IMG/VR virus record: IMGVR_UViG_3300022591_000032
Coordinates: 1 to 36,165 of that record
DNA: 36,165 nucleotides
Direction: 5' to 3' (one strand)
Source of the DNA: a virus
Both the position numbers and the translations under genes were made by a program. Below, one piece after another: positions 1 to 6,410 of the stretch. The notes under the pieces were generated by a model. The model ran no database searches and had not been told where the DNA came from. It worked only from the letters and a program-made list of their open reading frames with translations. Each line of letters opens with the position of its first letter. Position 1 is the stretch's first letter.

Positions 1-637
1 CGTAGATCAAGACGTTGATGCCATCCTTGCGGGCAGCATCGAATACTGCAAAGTCATCCTGACCCCAGATCTTACGGTGAACATAACGCTCAGCTAGCTG
101 CTTGCGTGGAACTGTTGCAAGACGCACGTTGAACACTTTGCCACCGGCTGATGTGGTAACGGCTGGCTCGTCCATTGTTTGTGTTGGAACTGGAACTACC
201 AATGGAACTGTAGAGCCAGACTGACGGCGGTTATCGATTACATATGTTTCCAATGTATCATCTCCAATTAGTATATGGTCATATAGTTCATAGAGTTTAT
301 CTAAGAACGGTGTTGTATCTGTACTTGGGTCAGCCTTGGTATGCTGGTTGCATGCCTTGGTGCCTAGTACAGGAGAATAGCCCTTCTCTGAAATTGCCTT
401 CTCATCTGCTGCCGTAACATATACACCAACAGGGGTCCGTGTCAATTTCTCGTTAGCCTCAATGATGCTATCGAATTGATCGAGTTGTGCTTCTTCCCAC
501 TTGTTGTGTGGGCCTTTGCTACCATCGGTCATTCGTGACCATATCTTGACTCCGCCATTATGTGGTGACATAAGAACTTGACGTCGCTTAGCACCCATAC
601 CTGGTTCGTAAGACTCGGTGAATACTGCTATTTCCAT
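1..637 (-). CDS. AAA-type ATPase, N-terminal part (cut by window edge)
   Basis: This reading frame starts with ATG at 637 after an AGAAAGG ribosome site and stays open to the left edge, so only about 212 N-terminal residues are present. The first 150 residues are not recognised. The last part reads QLAERYVHRKIWGQDDFAVF and ends in INVLIY. In phage MoxR/dynein-type AAA proteins that sequence directly precedes the Walker A loop, so the nucleotide-binding core should lie just outside the window. This is inference from the pre-Walker region. Such ATPases remodel protein complexes, but the phage role is unknown. It is the most downstream visible gene of the leftward operon. Confidence 0.6.
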   Translation of the reverse strand, partial: MEIAVFTESYEPGMGAKRRQVLMSPHNGGVKIWSRMTDGSKGPHNKWEEAQLDQFDSIIEANEKLTRTPVGVYVTAADEKAISEKGYSPVLGTKACNQHTKADPSTDTTPFLDKLYELYDHILIGDDTLETYVIDNRRQSGSTVPLVVPVPTQTMDEPAVTTSAGGKVFNVRLATVPRKQLAERYVHRKIWGQDDFAVFDAARKDGINVLIY

Positions 638-648
638 GTTGTACCTTT

Positions 649-909
649 CTAGTGGTTGTGACCATCATCGAGAATATTTTTCTCGAGGACTACTGCTGCT
701 TCGAACATTGCTACCTTCTGTCTAGGCCATTCAGTGATTAGCTCAAACAAGAAGCCATGCTCTTCGGCTCTTTGCATAACATATGCAATACTATCTTGCA
801 TATCTTCAATGACTGCTTCCTTCATGTCGTCAGGCATTGTCTGTAGTTCATCAATAAAGCTAGAGCTGAACTCTACCTCGTCGTTTTCATCTCCACATTC
901 GTGGCACAT
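649..909 (-). CDS. Small acidic protein with N-terminal CxxC
   Basis: This 86-residue protein starts MCHECGDEND, so it has one CxxC pair at residues 2-5 and a His-rich C-terminus (DDGHNH) that could complete a metal site. The remainder is acidic and predicted helical. The start is well supported by GAAAGGA seven bases upstream of ATG. It lies 11 bases before the AAA-type ATPase gene and is probably co-transcribed with it. I do not recognise the family and assign no function. Confidence 0.7.
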   Translation of the reverse strand: MCHECGDENDEVEFSSSFIDELQTMPDDMKEAVIEDMQDSIAYVMQRAEEHGFLFELITEWPRQKVAMFEAAVVLEKNILDDGHNH

Positions 910-1127
910 GATTGTTCCTTTCTGTTATTAGGTTGGGTTGGCTTGCCTCCGTTGCCTTACAGGGACTGAATGCACATCTCACCTTCTCTTCTCATCTCGC
1001 ATACATTAGTTACTTCGTACTACTAATGCGTGAGCCTATAAATTATTCAGCTCTTGAATCGACTGAGTATGTTTAGAGGTGGGCTTAGCCAACCCCACCT
1101 ATTTGATAGCCATATGGACTATCAAAC
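910..1127. other. Non-coding gap rich in inverted repeats
   Basis: No credible gene is visible on either strand. Three inverted repeats are. TTTGATAG (1102-1109) pairs with CTATCAAA (1119-1126) around a CCATATGG-like centre. AGGTGGG (1077-1083) pairs with CCCACCT (1094-1100). CATTAGT (1004-1010) pairs with ACTAATG (1022-1028). The first two lie directly after the stop of the upstream leftward gene but lack a T-run on that strand. They may be mRNA processing or stabilising hairpins, weak terminators or operators. Confidence 0.55.
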
Positions 1128-1625
1128 CTAGAACTTAACGTATTGTTTCTGTGATTCCCAGGTTGCCCTAGACCTAGATGCGCTTTGTCGAATGACTAAG
1201 CTGTATTTTTCAGGTGTCAATGTCTTATTAACAACAACTGAGTCATACAGAGTTTTAATCATAGAGCTAACTGAAGTAGGCTCTACACGCAATAAGATCT
1301 CTTTGAACAGCTCAACCTCATTAAGTAACAGAGCAATAGAAGCAGCATACTCACAGTACGCTACTTCCCAATTAGTTGCTACTTTTTCTGTAGCACTGAT
1401 TTGTTGCAGAAGCGTTCTAAGTACTGCTTCTTTGTCAGGGCAATCTACGATGTTACCCATTACGGTATCGCGGAATGCGATTGTTTGTGTTGAGACATCA
1501 CCAAAATTCTCTGGAATCATACCGGCCATAAGGTATATCACCGGAGTCTCCGTGTCCATTGCTTTGCTAGCAACGGTTGGCTGCCTGTTATTTGGATTGT
1601 ATCTAGCTGACAGTTTCAACGACAT
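1128..1625 (-). CDS. Hypothetical early-region protein, 165 aa
   Basis: The family is not recognised. The protein is soluble and mostly helical in its second half, with no membrane segment or metal motif. The ATG at 1625 sits nine bases after an AGGA and overlaps the end of the upstream gene by 23 bases, so translation is likely coupled. Its coding sequence contains one copy of the repeated CAACACAAACA motif (minus strand, 1482-1492), read here as STQT. It ends just before a pair of hairpins. Confidence 0.7.
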   Translation of the reverse strand: MSLKLSARYNPNNRQPTVASKAMDTETPVIYLMAGMIPENFGDVSTQTIAFRDTVMGNIVDCPDKEAVLRTLLQQISATEKVATNWEVAYCEYAASIALLLNEVELFKEILLRVEPTSVSSMIKTLYDSVVVNKTLTPEKYSLVIRQSASRSRATWESQKQYVKF

Positions 1626-2328
1626 CTGCCATCATCCTTTCTATTGTTGATTGAGTTGATGTTGTTTGTACGATCTTCCCATCACGTAAGCGAAGTGATT
1701 GACCACTCCATAGCGTACGAAACGGCTTACTACCATAATCGCGCTTTTTAGTGCCATTACAGTAATAACATGTTTGCCCACGTTTTACAGTGTGCCCCAT
1801 TTCATTTCCATGTTCACACGGAATATAATGCCACGTCCTAAACCAAGAAACTTTAGGTTGAGGAGCATCTGGATGAGTAGAGCATTTTTCACCGTCGTAA
1901 TCAAAACAAGTGTCTGGGCTGCACCATGAATCGATAAGACCTGTCTGTGAACAAGTGCGACAGCCCTGAATCTTTGGTGGGGTTAAAGGGGCGTCGAATT
2001 CTTGTAGATAGAATTGCCAGTTACGCTGAAGCACTACAATGCCTGCATAACGATTAATAGTTAGACGAACAGATTGGCTACGCAATGGGTTCCGCCCACC
2101 ACCCCAATGGGTAGTTTGAATGGGGCCTTGAATAGATGTCGTGCCGTCTTTGTAATAGGTTACGAAAGAAGAAGTGTGACCGGAATACTTCCAACCAATA
2201 TGGATTGGACTACTTGCATCCCACTTGTTATCTCTCCAGATGCGAAGATTTCTATCGTAAAGTGGGCGCTCATACTTCTTGCGACCTCCTTTAAGAAAGT
2301 CATCTGCCCAACTCCAATCATGAGCCAT
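1603..2328 (-). CDS. Cysteine-rich hypothetical protein, 241 aa
   Basis: The N-terminal half is rich in Trp and Tyr (for example MAHDWSWADDFLKGG) and looks like a compact beta-rich domain. The C-terminal half has clustered cysteines: CRTC near residue 145, further Cys around 157-172, a CEHG near 193 and CYYC near 210. That suggests two zinc sites. The start overlaps the upstream stop as TAATG. I do not recognise the family. Zinc-dependent nucleic-acid or protein binding is possible but unproven. Confidence 0.7.
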   Translation of the reverse strand: MAHDWSWADDFLKGGRKKYERPLYDRNLRIWRDNKWDASSPIHIGWKYSGHTSSFVTYYKDGTTSIQGPIQTTHWGGGRNPLRSQSVRLTINRYAGIVVLQRNWQFYLQEFDAPLTPPKIQGCRTCSQTGLIDSWCSPDTCFDYDGEKCSTHPDAPQPKVSWFRTWHYIPCEHGNEMGHTVKRGQTCYYCNGTKKRDYGSKPFRTLWSGQSLRLRDGKIVQTTSTQSTIERMMADVVETVS

Positions 2329-2636
2329 TAATCAACCTCCTCATAAAATAATGATAGCTTGTTTGCCTGTTGTAAGTCAAACATGCGCTCACGCATAGCT
2401 TCAACATCTCTAGCAGGCTCATCCTCCTCATAAAAGGATAGGCTGATAGGGTATGCATAGGCATCTTTCTCAGGTGACTTAGTCAAGATATTTAAGGCTA
2501 AGCCAAGACCATCAATGATGCCAGAGCTATACGAACGCATTACTTGACTATCATTGAATTGATTATCTTGATGTTCTTCGAACATCAGTTGGTTTATCTG
2601 CTGCACTACACGCTTGGTTCTAATGAACGGCCGCAT
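2328..2636 (-). CDS. Hypothetical protein, 102 aa
   Basis: This small, acidic, mainly helical protein has no recognisable motif. The ATG at 2636 follows a GGAGG six bases upstream, and a strong hairpin with a T-run lies just ahead of it. The gene may therefore be transcribed from its own promoter or by read-through. It is coupled to the next gene by a TAATG overlap. Function unknown. Confidence 0.65.
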   Translation of the reverse strand: MRPFIRTKRVVQQINQLMFEEHQDNQFNDSQVMRSYSSGIIDGLGLALNILTKSPEKDAYAYPISLSFYEEDEPARDVEAMRERMFDLQQANKLSLFYEEVD

Positions 2637-2651
2637 GTTGCCTCCTTATAT

Positions 2652-2681
2652 GAAAAGCCCCCGCCATTGCTGACGGGGGCT
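2652..2681 (-). terminator. Rho-independent terminator, minus strand
   Basis: On the minus strand AGCCCCCG pairs with CGGGGGCT around a 10-base loop and is followed by TTTTC. It lies between the stop of the 88-residue gene and the next leftward gene, so it can end or attenuate early transcription. Confidence 0.8.
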
Positions 2682-2698
2682 GGTTTGTTTGTGTTGGG

Positions 2699-2965
2699 TT
2701 ACGGTACTTCGATATCTAACTGGTCAATCAAAGTATCCATAGCCATGTTGCAATCGGCTACAAAGTATGCATACGATGCAACGTTGTGGTCAACGATAGG
2801 CCTAATCTCTAGGCCTGCAATTGCCAGTGCGTCACGAATCTCACCGGGGTCAACCTCTGACCCACCAACCTCAATCTCTTCAGCTAGTCGGTTGGTGTAT
2901 TCGATTTGATTTTCAATACGTTGTTTCATCTCAACGTACTTAGGATCGAGTGCTGTTGTGGACAT
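2699..2965 (-). CDS. Hypothetical protein, 88 aa
   Basis: The protein begins MSTTALDPKYVEM and has a helical N-terminal half (MKQRIENQIEYTNRLAEEIE) typical of a short coiled coil. A compact C-terminal region follows. I chose the ATG at 2965 over a longer upstream frame because GGAG lies six bases before it and the extension is low-complexity Ser/Thr. It ends 18 bases before the terminator hairpin. Family not recognised. Confidence 0.65.
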   Translation of the reverse strand: MSTTALDPKYVEMKQRIENQIEYTNRLAEEIEVGGSEVDPGEIRDALAIAGLEIRPIVDHNVASYAYFVADCNMAMDTLIDQLDIEVP

Positions 2966-2975
2966 TGTCGCTCCT

Positions 2976-3422
2976 CTACTTGATGTACTTGAAGAGGTTG
3001 TTCTTGATTGAGACTTTAATCTCATCTTCTTCAGCTGTCTTGAATGCAGCAATATTAGCCTCTAACTCATCGATAGGGCTATTATTGGTGCGGTAGTCTT
3101 GAAGATCCCATGTGGGACGAGAGACCTGAGTTGGATAGTCACCAATTGCATTAATCAACAGTTCATTCGCATCAAGAGTGAAGCGAACAACCGGTGTGTT
3201 GTAATGTCTGTTGACATAGACTGAGGTCTCATCATCAATGATTGAGGCCGCATTCTTTTTAAGCCAAGCACGGGCTTTCTTTTCCCATGCTTTTTGCTTA
3301 CCGTTGAGAGACTTGTTTTCCTTCTCCCAATCGGCTATCTCTTTCTTCATTTCACTGACACGAGTTTCCAGTTTCTTTACGATAACTGAACGCTTGAACG
3401 TCAGGGATGTTGTTGTAGCCAT
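2976..3422 (-). CDS. Coiled-coil hypothetical protein, 148 aa
   Basis: Residues 10-60 form a Lys/Glu-rich coiled coil (KKLETRVSEMKKEIADWEKE). The rest is a mixed alpha/beta region with a second helical stretch near the C-terminus. The ATG follows GGAGG by seven bases. The gene sits between other unknown leftward genes with short spacers. The overall pattern suggests a small DNA- or protein-binding factor, but I cannot assign a function. Confidence 0.7.
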   Translation of the reverse strand: MATTTSLTFKRSVIVKKLETRVSEMKKEIADWEKENKSLNGKQKAWEKKARAWLKKNAASIIDDETSVYVNRHYNTPVVRFTLDANELLINAIGDYPTQVSRPTWDLQDYRTNNSPIDELEANIAAFKTAEEDEIKVSIKNNLFKYIK

Positions 3423-3433
3423 TGGCTACCCTC

Positions 3434-3742
3434 CTATTTACTCGGTGGTGTTACAGGGATTCCTGCAACATATTCATTCTCTTGATTATCTATAACCAAG
3501 AGTGTGTTGTTGATGTAGGCATCACCAACAGGAGTTTGGCTGATCATTGCGTAAACCAAGGCGCTCTTCAAACTCTGAAGCTCATCTTCGGTAAGGTGCA
3601 AGAGGTCTGATTTTACTAACTTATCAGCCATACCGATAGCCCGACCAGCGCACTCTAGACGAGTGGCATCTTCGGTCTGGTTATCGGAATACTGTTTTTC
3701 TTTCAAGTAGTCTAATGAATAGACTCTGAGTTGCTCAGGCAT
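3434..3742 (-). CDS. Hypothetical protein, 102 aa
   Basis: This is a mainly helical soluble protein (MPEQLRVYSLDYLKEKQYSD) with no recognised domain. Its ATG lies inside the last codons of the upstream gene (8-base overlap), which indicates translational coupling. It is followed after 11 bases by the coiled-coil gene. Function unknown. Confidence 0.65.
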   Translation of the reverse strand: MPEQLRVYSLDYLKEKQYSDNQTEDATRLECAGRAIGMADKLVKSDLLHLTEDELQSLKSALVYAMISQTPVGDAYINNTLLVIDNQENEYVAGIPVTPPSK

Positions 3743-4010
3743 TTACCTTACCTGGCAATCTGAAGACATTGTTCTCCTTATCCCAGATAAGGCCTGTCTT
3801 CCAATGAGGGATTGATTCGTGCATATAACGACCGCCTTTAGCCTTCCAAGCCTCACGCTTTTCATGACTGTTGGCTGTGCGACCATTTACATGGGTGAAG
3901 TTTGTCTTCTCCATCTGTGCTGGTCCAGGATTCTTTTTGAATGCTTTGCCATTGGGACGATTGTCCCCGCTACGTGCTTTAACTACAGGTGCTGCTTTAC
4001 CTTTTGCCAT
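3735..4010 (-). CDS. Small basic hypothetical protein, 91 aa
   Basis: The N-terminal third is strongly basic and probably unstructured (MAKGKAAPVVKARSGDNRPN). The C-terminal part has aromatic and charged residues (HWKTGLIWDKENNVFRLPGK). The ATG follows AAAGGGG. Nucleic-acid binding is plausible from composition only. It overlaps the next gene by eight bases. Confidence 0.65.
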   Translation of the reverse strand: MAKGKAAPVVKARSGDNRPNGKAFKKNPGPAQMEKTNFTHVNGRTANSHEKREAWKAKGGRYMHESIPHWKTGLIWDKENNVFRLPGKVNA

Positions 4011-4032
4011 TTGATTGGCCCCTTTCGGTGGG

Positions 4033-4182
4033 TTAGTTAGTCTCTACACGGTCGTGTAGAGTGTCGATGCCTTCATCCCAAATCATCAATGCTTCTTTAC
4101 GACTGAGGCCGTGGAATAACTGAGCCTCTACTAGAAACAGATGCTTGGTAATGAAGGTGTCGGTGATTGTTTGTGTTGGCAT
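4033..4182 (-). CDS. Very small protein, 49 aa (MPTQTITDTF...)
   Basis: The ATG at 4182 follows AGAAAGGAAAGCA, the same start signal used by several neighbours, so I accept this short frame. The product begins MPTQTITDTFITKHLFLVEA and is helical. The PTQT codons are one copy of the repeated CAACACAAACA motif. The 3' end contains an 8-bp hairpin (4042-4049 with 4054-4061). No family is recognised. Confidence 0.6.
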   Translation of the reverse strand: MPTQTITDTFITKHLFLVEAQLFHGLSRKEALMIWDEGIDTLHDRVETN

Positions 4183-4202
4183 TGCTTTCCTTTCTATTAT
4201 GA

Positions 4203-4493
4203 GAGTAGGCGCCCCAATGTCGATGAATACTCTCTGACCGCTTACCTTACGGCAGCCGGTACGCTCCCCATACTTATTAGAGGTATTCCTCTGTACGTTT
4301 TGGTTGTTGGCGGTTCGGGATTTCTTCTAGTGACGGTAGCGCCTACTCAATGAGCAGTTTTAATTGTCGTACTCAGGACATTTGGTGTAGGCGAAAATCG
4401 ATAGGTTTTCCCACCCGAAGGGTCCCGCCTATTCGAGAGTGCCATACCAATATTGGTGGGGTATGTTTTACCTTAGGTCTTACCCCAAAGACC
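4203..4493 (-). ncRNA. Candidate structured RNA, about 290 nt
   Basis: There is no convincing gene between 4183 and 4501, but several inverted repeats stack up. A perfect 10-bp closing pair joins 4203-4212 (GAGTAGGCGC) to 4339-4348 and encloses a hairpin at 4279-4292. TAGGCG (4388-4393) pairs with 4426-4431 around an inner ACCC/GGGT hairpin (4413-4423). CATACC (4443-4448) pairs with 4460-4465, and GGTCTT (4476-4481) with 4488-4493. The minus strand is assumed from the surrounding operon. It could be a stand-alone RNA or a long structured leader of the 49-residue gene. I could not match it to a known RNA family. Confidence 0.45.
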
Positions 4494-4501
4494 AAACGAG
4501 A

Positions 4502-4708
4502 TTACAGGATAGTCTGCCAGGCAATGAGCTGAATGTTACGCTCTTGCTCTGTCATAGTTACCGGAGTCTCTCGTGTTGATTCGTAGCAACCTTCCCAAGT
4601 CTCGTGGAAATACATTGTGCCACCACGGGCACTAATGTCTAACTTGGATTGGTGTGGTTGGACACGCCTACCACAATTGCCACAGTAATGCACGGCGGAT
4701 TTCGCCAT
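4502..4708 (-). CDS. Small zinc-ribbon-like protein, 68 aa
   Basis: The product opens MAKSAVHYCGNCGRRVQPHQ, with a clear CxxC knuckle at residues 9-12. A possible second ligand pair lies further on (HETWEGC, residues 35-41), consistent with a small treble-clef or ribbon fold. The ATG follows GGAGG by seven bases. It is the gene just before the hairpin-rich gap. Zinc binding is inferred; the role is unknown. Confidence 0.7.
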   Translation of the reverse strand: MAKSAVHYCGNCGRRVQPHQSKLDISARGGTMYFHETWEGCYESTRETPVTMTEQERNIQLIAWQTIL

Positions 4709-4723
4709 TGCGGTACCTCCTTC

Positions 4724-4897
4724 TTAGTAGGTACATCCCACTTGCGTGGGAATATTAATACAGATGGGGATTGCTACGCAACCCCCATGCTGTCGTTTAT
4801 ATGGGCTCAAAGAGGGAATTGGCGAGCCAGTCTGTTCCACAGCCCACGAAGTCTGCGGGAAACAATAAAGGTACTCAGAACCAATGACATAGCACAT
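4724..4897 (-). CDS. Hypothetical small protein, 57 aa
   Basis: The ATG at 4897 follows GAGGAAAGGCA, matching the start pattern of neighbouring genes, and the frame ends just before the ribosome site of the next gene. The product (MCYVIGSEYLYCFPQTSWAV...) is rich in Cys, Pro and aromatics. A longer frame overlapping this stretch lacks a ribosome site and has unlikely composition. Family not recognised; moderate confidence that it is translated. Confidence 0.45.
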   Translation of the reverse strand: MCYVIGSEYLYCFPQTSWAVEQTGSPIPSLSPYKRQHGGCVAIPICINIPTQVGCTY

Positions 4898-5014
4898 TGC
4901 CTTTCCTCACTGCTCAATTCAACAACTCGATGTGCCTTCATTGGTTGTCTATACAACCAGCACCCACTCAGTACAAGACGGGGTGAGCACTGACGGTATA
5001 GGCGCGGGGAATGT

Positions 5015-5269
5015 TTATGTTGGGCTGTTGCCATTCTTCTTAACGCATTCAGGATTAGCACCGAAGTCACATAATACGTGACCCATAATGTCTATGTATA
5101 TAGACGCATTCATAGCCAAATCTTCTGGGTGATGCAAAGACTTATTACCTAATGAACCCCAGTTCTTATATAGATATTCTTTGAGTCCTGGCATAAGTAT
5201 GGTGATGAACTCATCAACTGTCATGTAGCCTGCCTTGCGTAGGCTTGCATCTGTTATTTCTTTAGCCAT
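5015..5269 (-). CDS. Hypothetical protein, 84 aa
   Basis: The product (MAKEITDASLRKAGYMTVDE...) is helical and neutral with no known motif. Two in-frame ATGs exist. I prefer the one at 5269 because AGGAGG lies nine bases before it but touches the ATG at 5278. The last codons read CCAACATAA, a one-base variant of the repeated CCAACACAA motif in which the change creates the stop codon. Function unknown. Confidence 0.65.
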   Translation of the reverse strand: MAKEITDASLRKAGYMTVDEFITILMPGLKEYLYKNWGSLGNKSLHHPEDLAMNASIYIDIMGHVLCDFGANPECVKKNGNSPT

Positions 5270-5270
5270 C

Positions 5271-5543
5271 TTAATCATCCTCCTCTGTGATTAGTTCTTC
5301 ACCTGGTACAAAAATAATGCGGGGAATTTGACCCACATCTTTAATAGATTCTGCCCATACTTTTGTTATCTGTAGGATACGTTCATCAGTTGGGTAGAGG
5401 TCTTGCAGCAACTGCTTCCATGTATAAGTCCATGAACCGTCAGAGCCACAGATGTTCCAGCCATAAGGCCCTCGTTGCCAAGCACAGGCAAAGCCATCTA
5501 GTAATACTGAGCCAATAGGCGGTTCTTTCATTTTCTTAACCAT
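5271..5543 (-). CDS. Hypothetical protein, 90 aa
   Basis: This is a compact protein with aromatic-rich N-terminal beta strands (FACAWQRGPYGWNICGSDGS) and an acidic C-terminal tail (EELITEEDD). It starts in a TAATG overlap with the upstream gene, with GGGAG five bases before the ATG. A GTG two codons upstream is possible. Family not recognised. Confidence 0.65.
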   Translation of the reverse strand: MVKKMKEPPIGSVLLDGFACAWQRGPYGWNICGSDGSWTYTWKQLLQDLYPTDERILQITKVWAESIKDVGQIPRIIFVPGEELITEEDD

Positions 5544-5797
5544 TACCACTCCCTATGATTGTAGGTGTTTAGGGCATCTTGAAGGTTGTCAAAATAATCT
5601 CCACGAGAGCAGGCTCCGGTGGCGTGTGTGTATGTCCATACAACAAATGGGTGTATAGGGCTATTGGGTGCTAGGCACAGTACCACATCGGTGTATTCGT
5701 CGGCTTGTTTGTGTTGGAGCACTGTGGCACCGGCAGATGTACCGTTACCCTCTATAACAATGCCGGGCTTGATAGTACTGATATCTTTTGGTCTCAC
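5543..5797 (-). CDS. Hypothetical protein, 84 aa, GTG start
   Basis: The start is GTG, overlapping the upstream stop as GTGA. The sequence MRPKDISTIKPGIVIEGNGT reads as a small beta-rich fold. It contains a CAACACAAACA copy in a different reading frame from the other genes (LQHKQ here rather than PTQT). That shows the conservation acts on DNA or RNA, not protein. Function unknown. Confidence 0.65.
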   Translation of the reverse strand: MRPKDISTIKPGIVIEGNGTSAGATVLQHKQADEYTDVVLCLAPNSPIHPFVVWTYTHATGACSRGDYFDNLQDALNTYNHREW

Positions 5798-5934
5798 TTA
5801 TTTACCTCCGTTAGCACCTTGTTGATGAGTTTGAGCATGTGTACATCTATTTGTACTTGGGCAAGTGATAGTTGTTGTTGATTTACTGAGTTTTCTAAAG
5901 CCTCAATACGGTCCTGCATTTCCTTGTTAGTCAC
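5794..5934 (-). CDS. Mini coiled-coil protein, 46 aa
   Basis: The start is GTG, and the frame overlaps both neighbours by a few bases. After MTNKEMQDRIEALENSVNQQ the whole protein is one amphipathic helix with heptad-spaced Leu, Ile and Val, so it probably dimerises. The tight start and stop overlaps on both sides support real translation despite its size. Function unknown. Confidence 0.55.
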   Translation of the reverse strand: MTNKEMQDRIEALENSVNQQQLSLAQVQIDVHMLKLINKVLTEVNK

Positions 5935-6070
5935 GGTTTATCTCCTTTTTCCATAGGTTACGCATGCGCTTAGACCAACGCTTCTTGTTGGGTAAGGAAC
6001 CCGCTGCATTGGAGCGACGCAATTGCTGTACTCGCTTGATCCTGTCCTTGTTGGGTGAGTTGCGGAACAT
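5927..6070 (-). CDS. Very basic mini protein, 47 aa
   Basis: MFRNSPNKDRIKRVQQLRRS and the following residues are rich in Arg and Lys, suggesting nucleic-acid binding. A GGAGG six bases before the ATG supports the start. A CCAACACAAACA motif lies about 14 bases upstream. The gene overlaps the 3' end of a 76-residue frame by 101 bases in another reading frame; both have good ribosome sites. It is coupled to the next gene through an overlapping GTG start. Confidence 0.55.
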   Translation of the reverse strand: MFRNSPNKDRIKRVQQLRRSNAAGSLPNKKRWSKRMRNLWKKEINRD

Positions 6071-6200
6071 GGGCGCCTCCGTGTGTTTGTGTTGGTTGAG
6101 CCATCACCGCTTTGATGAGGGCAAGACATAGCATGTGCTTATCATGCAATGTGATAGTGCCGGTCTTACTTATCTTGGCTGACACCTGTATAGTGTGCAT
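5970..6200 (-). CDS. Hypothetical protein, 76 aa
   Basis: The ATG at 6200 follows AGAAAGGAAGGCA, the strong start signal shared by several leftward genes. The first 35 residues (MHTIQVSAKISKTGTITLHD) look like an ordinary folded protein. The C-terminal half is Gln/Thr-rich and overlaps the basic 47-residue gene in another frame. It follows a terminator hairpin, so it may open a new transcription unit. Function unknown. Confidence 0.55.
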   Translation of the reverse strand: MHTIQVSAKISKTGTITLHDKHMLCLALIKAVMAQPTQTHGGAHVPQLTQQGQDQASTAIASLQCSGFLTQQEALV

Positions 6201-6221
6201 TGCCTTCCTTTCTTGTGAGGG

Positions 6222-6264
6222 AAATAGAAAGGGCGGGGAGAGCCCCTCAACTCTCAACCCGCCC
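6222..6264 (-). terminator. Rho-independent terminator, minus strand
   Basis: On the minus strand GGGCGGG (6264-6258) pairs with CCCGCCC (6237-6231), with an inner GAGAG/CTCTC pair, followed by TTTCTATTT. A second perfect hairpin (GTCTGTA with TACAGAC, 6269-6286) lies just upstream. It should separate the WhiB-like unit from the downstream leftward genes. Confidence 0.8.
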
Positions 6265-6293
6265 TGTTGTCTGTATAGATACAGACTGCTCAA

Positions 6294-6410
6294 TTAATCC
6301 TTAATGTGCCAATCCCAAGTCTCGTGCTCTTGGTCAATCTTGTACTGCATATCTATGATTTTATAGACAAAGGTCACAAGTACGATTGTCATTACAAGTA
6401 CAAATAACAT
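6294..6410 (-). CDS. Single-pass membrane mini protein, 38 aa
   Basis: The product starts MLFVLVMTIVLVTFVYKI, one hydrophobic segment of about 17 residues, followed by a charged tail (QYKIDQEHETWDWHIKD). It begins in a TAATG overlap with the WhiB-like gene, so the two are translated together. It could act at the inner membrane, for example in superinfection control or lysis timing. That is speculation. Confidence 0.6.
   Translation of the reverse strand: MLFVLVMTIVLVTFVYKIIDMQYKIDQEHETWDWHIKD

Noticed and set aside
4183-4501. tmRNA or RNase P RNA in the gap
   Set aside because: The tRNA-like T-arm end of tmRNA and the conserved core words of RNase P RNA are not seen on either strand.
4141-4532. 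Rightward frames of 60-70 codons in the hairpin-rich gap
   Set aside because: No ribosome sites, low-quality sequences and the wrong direction for the surrounding operon; the inverted repeats explain the region better.
4807-5070. Leftward 87-codon frame over the 57-residue gene
   Set aside because: It lacks a ribosome site, is Arg/Leu-rich like a shadow frame, and conflicts with the better-supported starts at 4897 and 5269.
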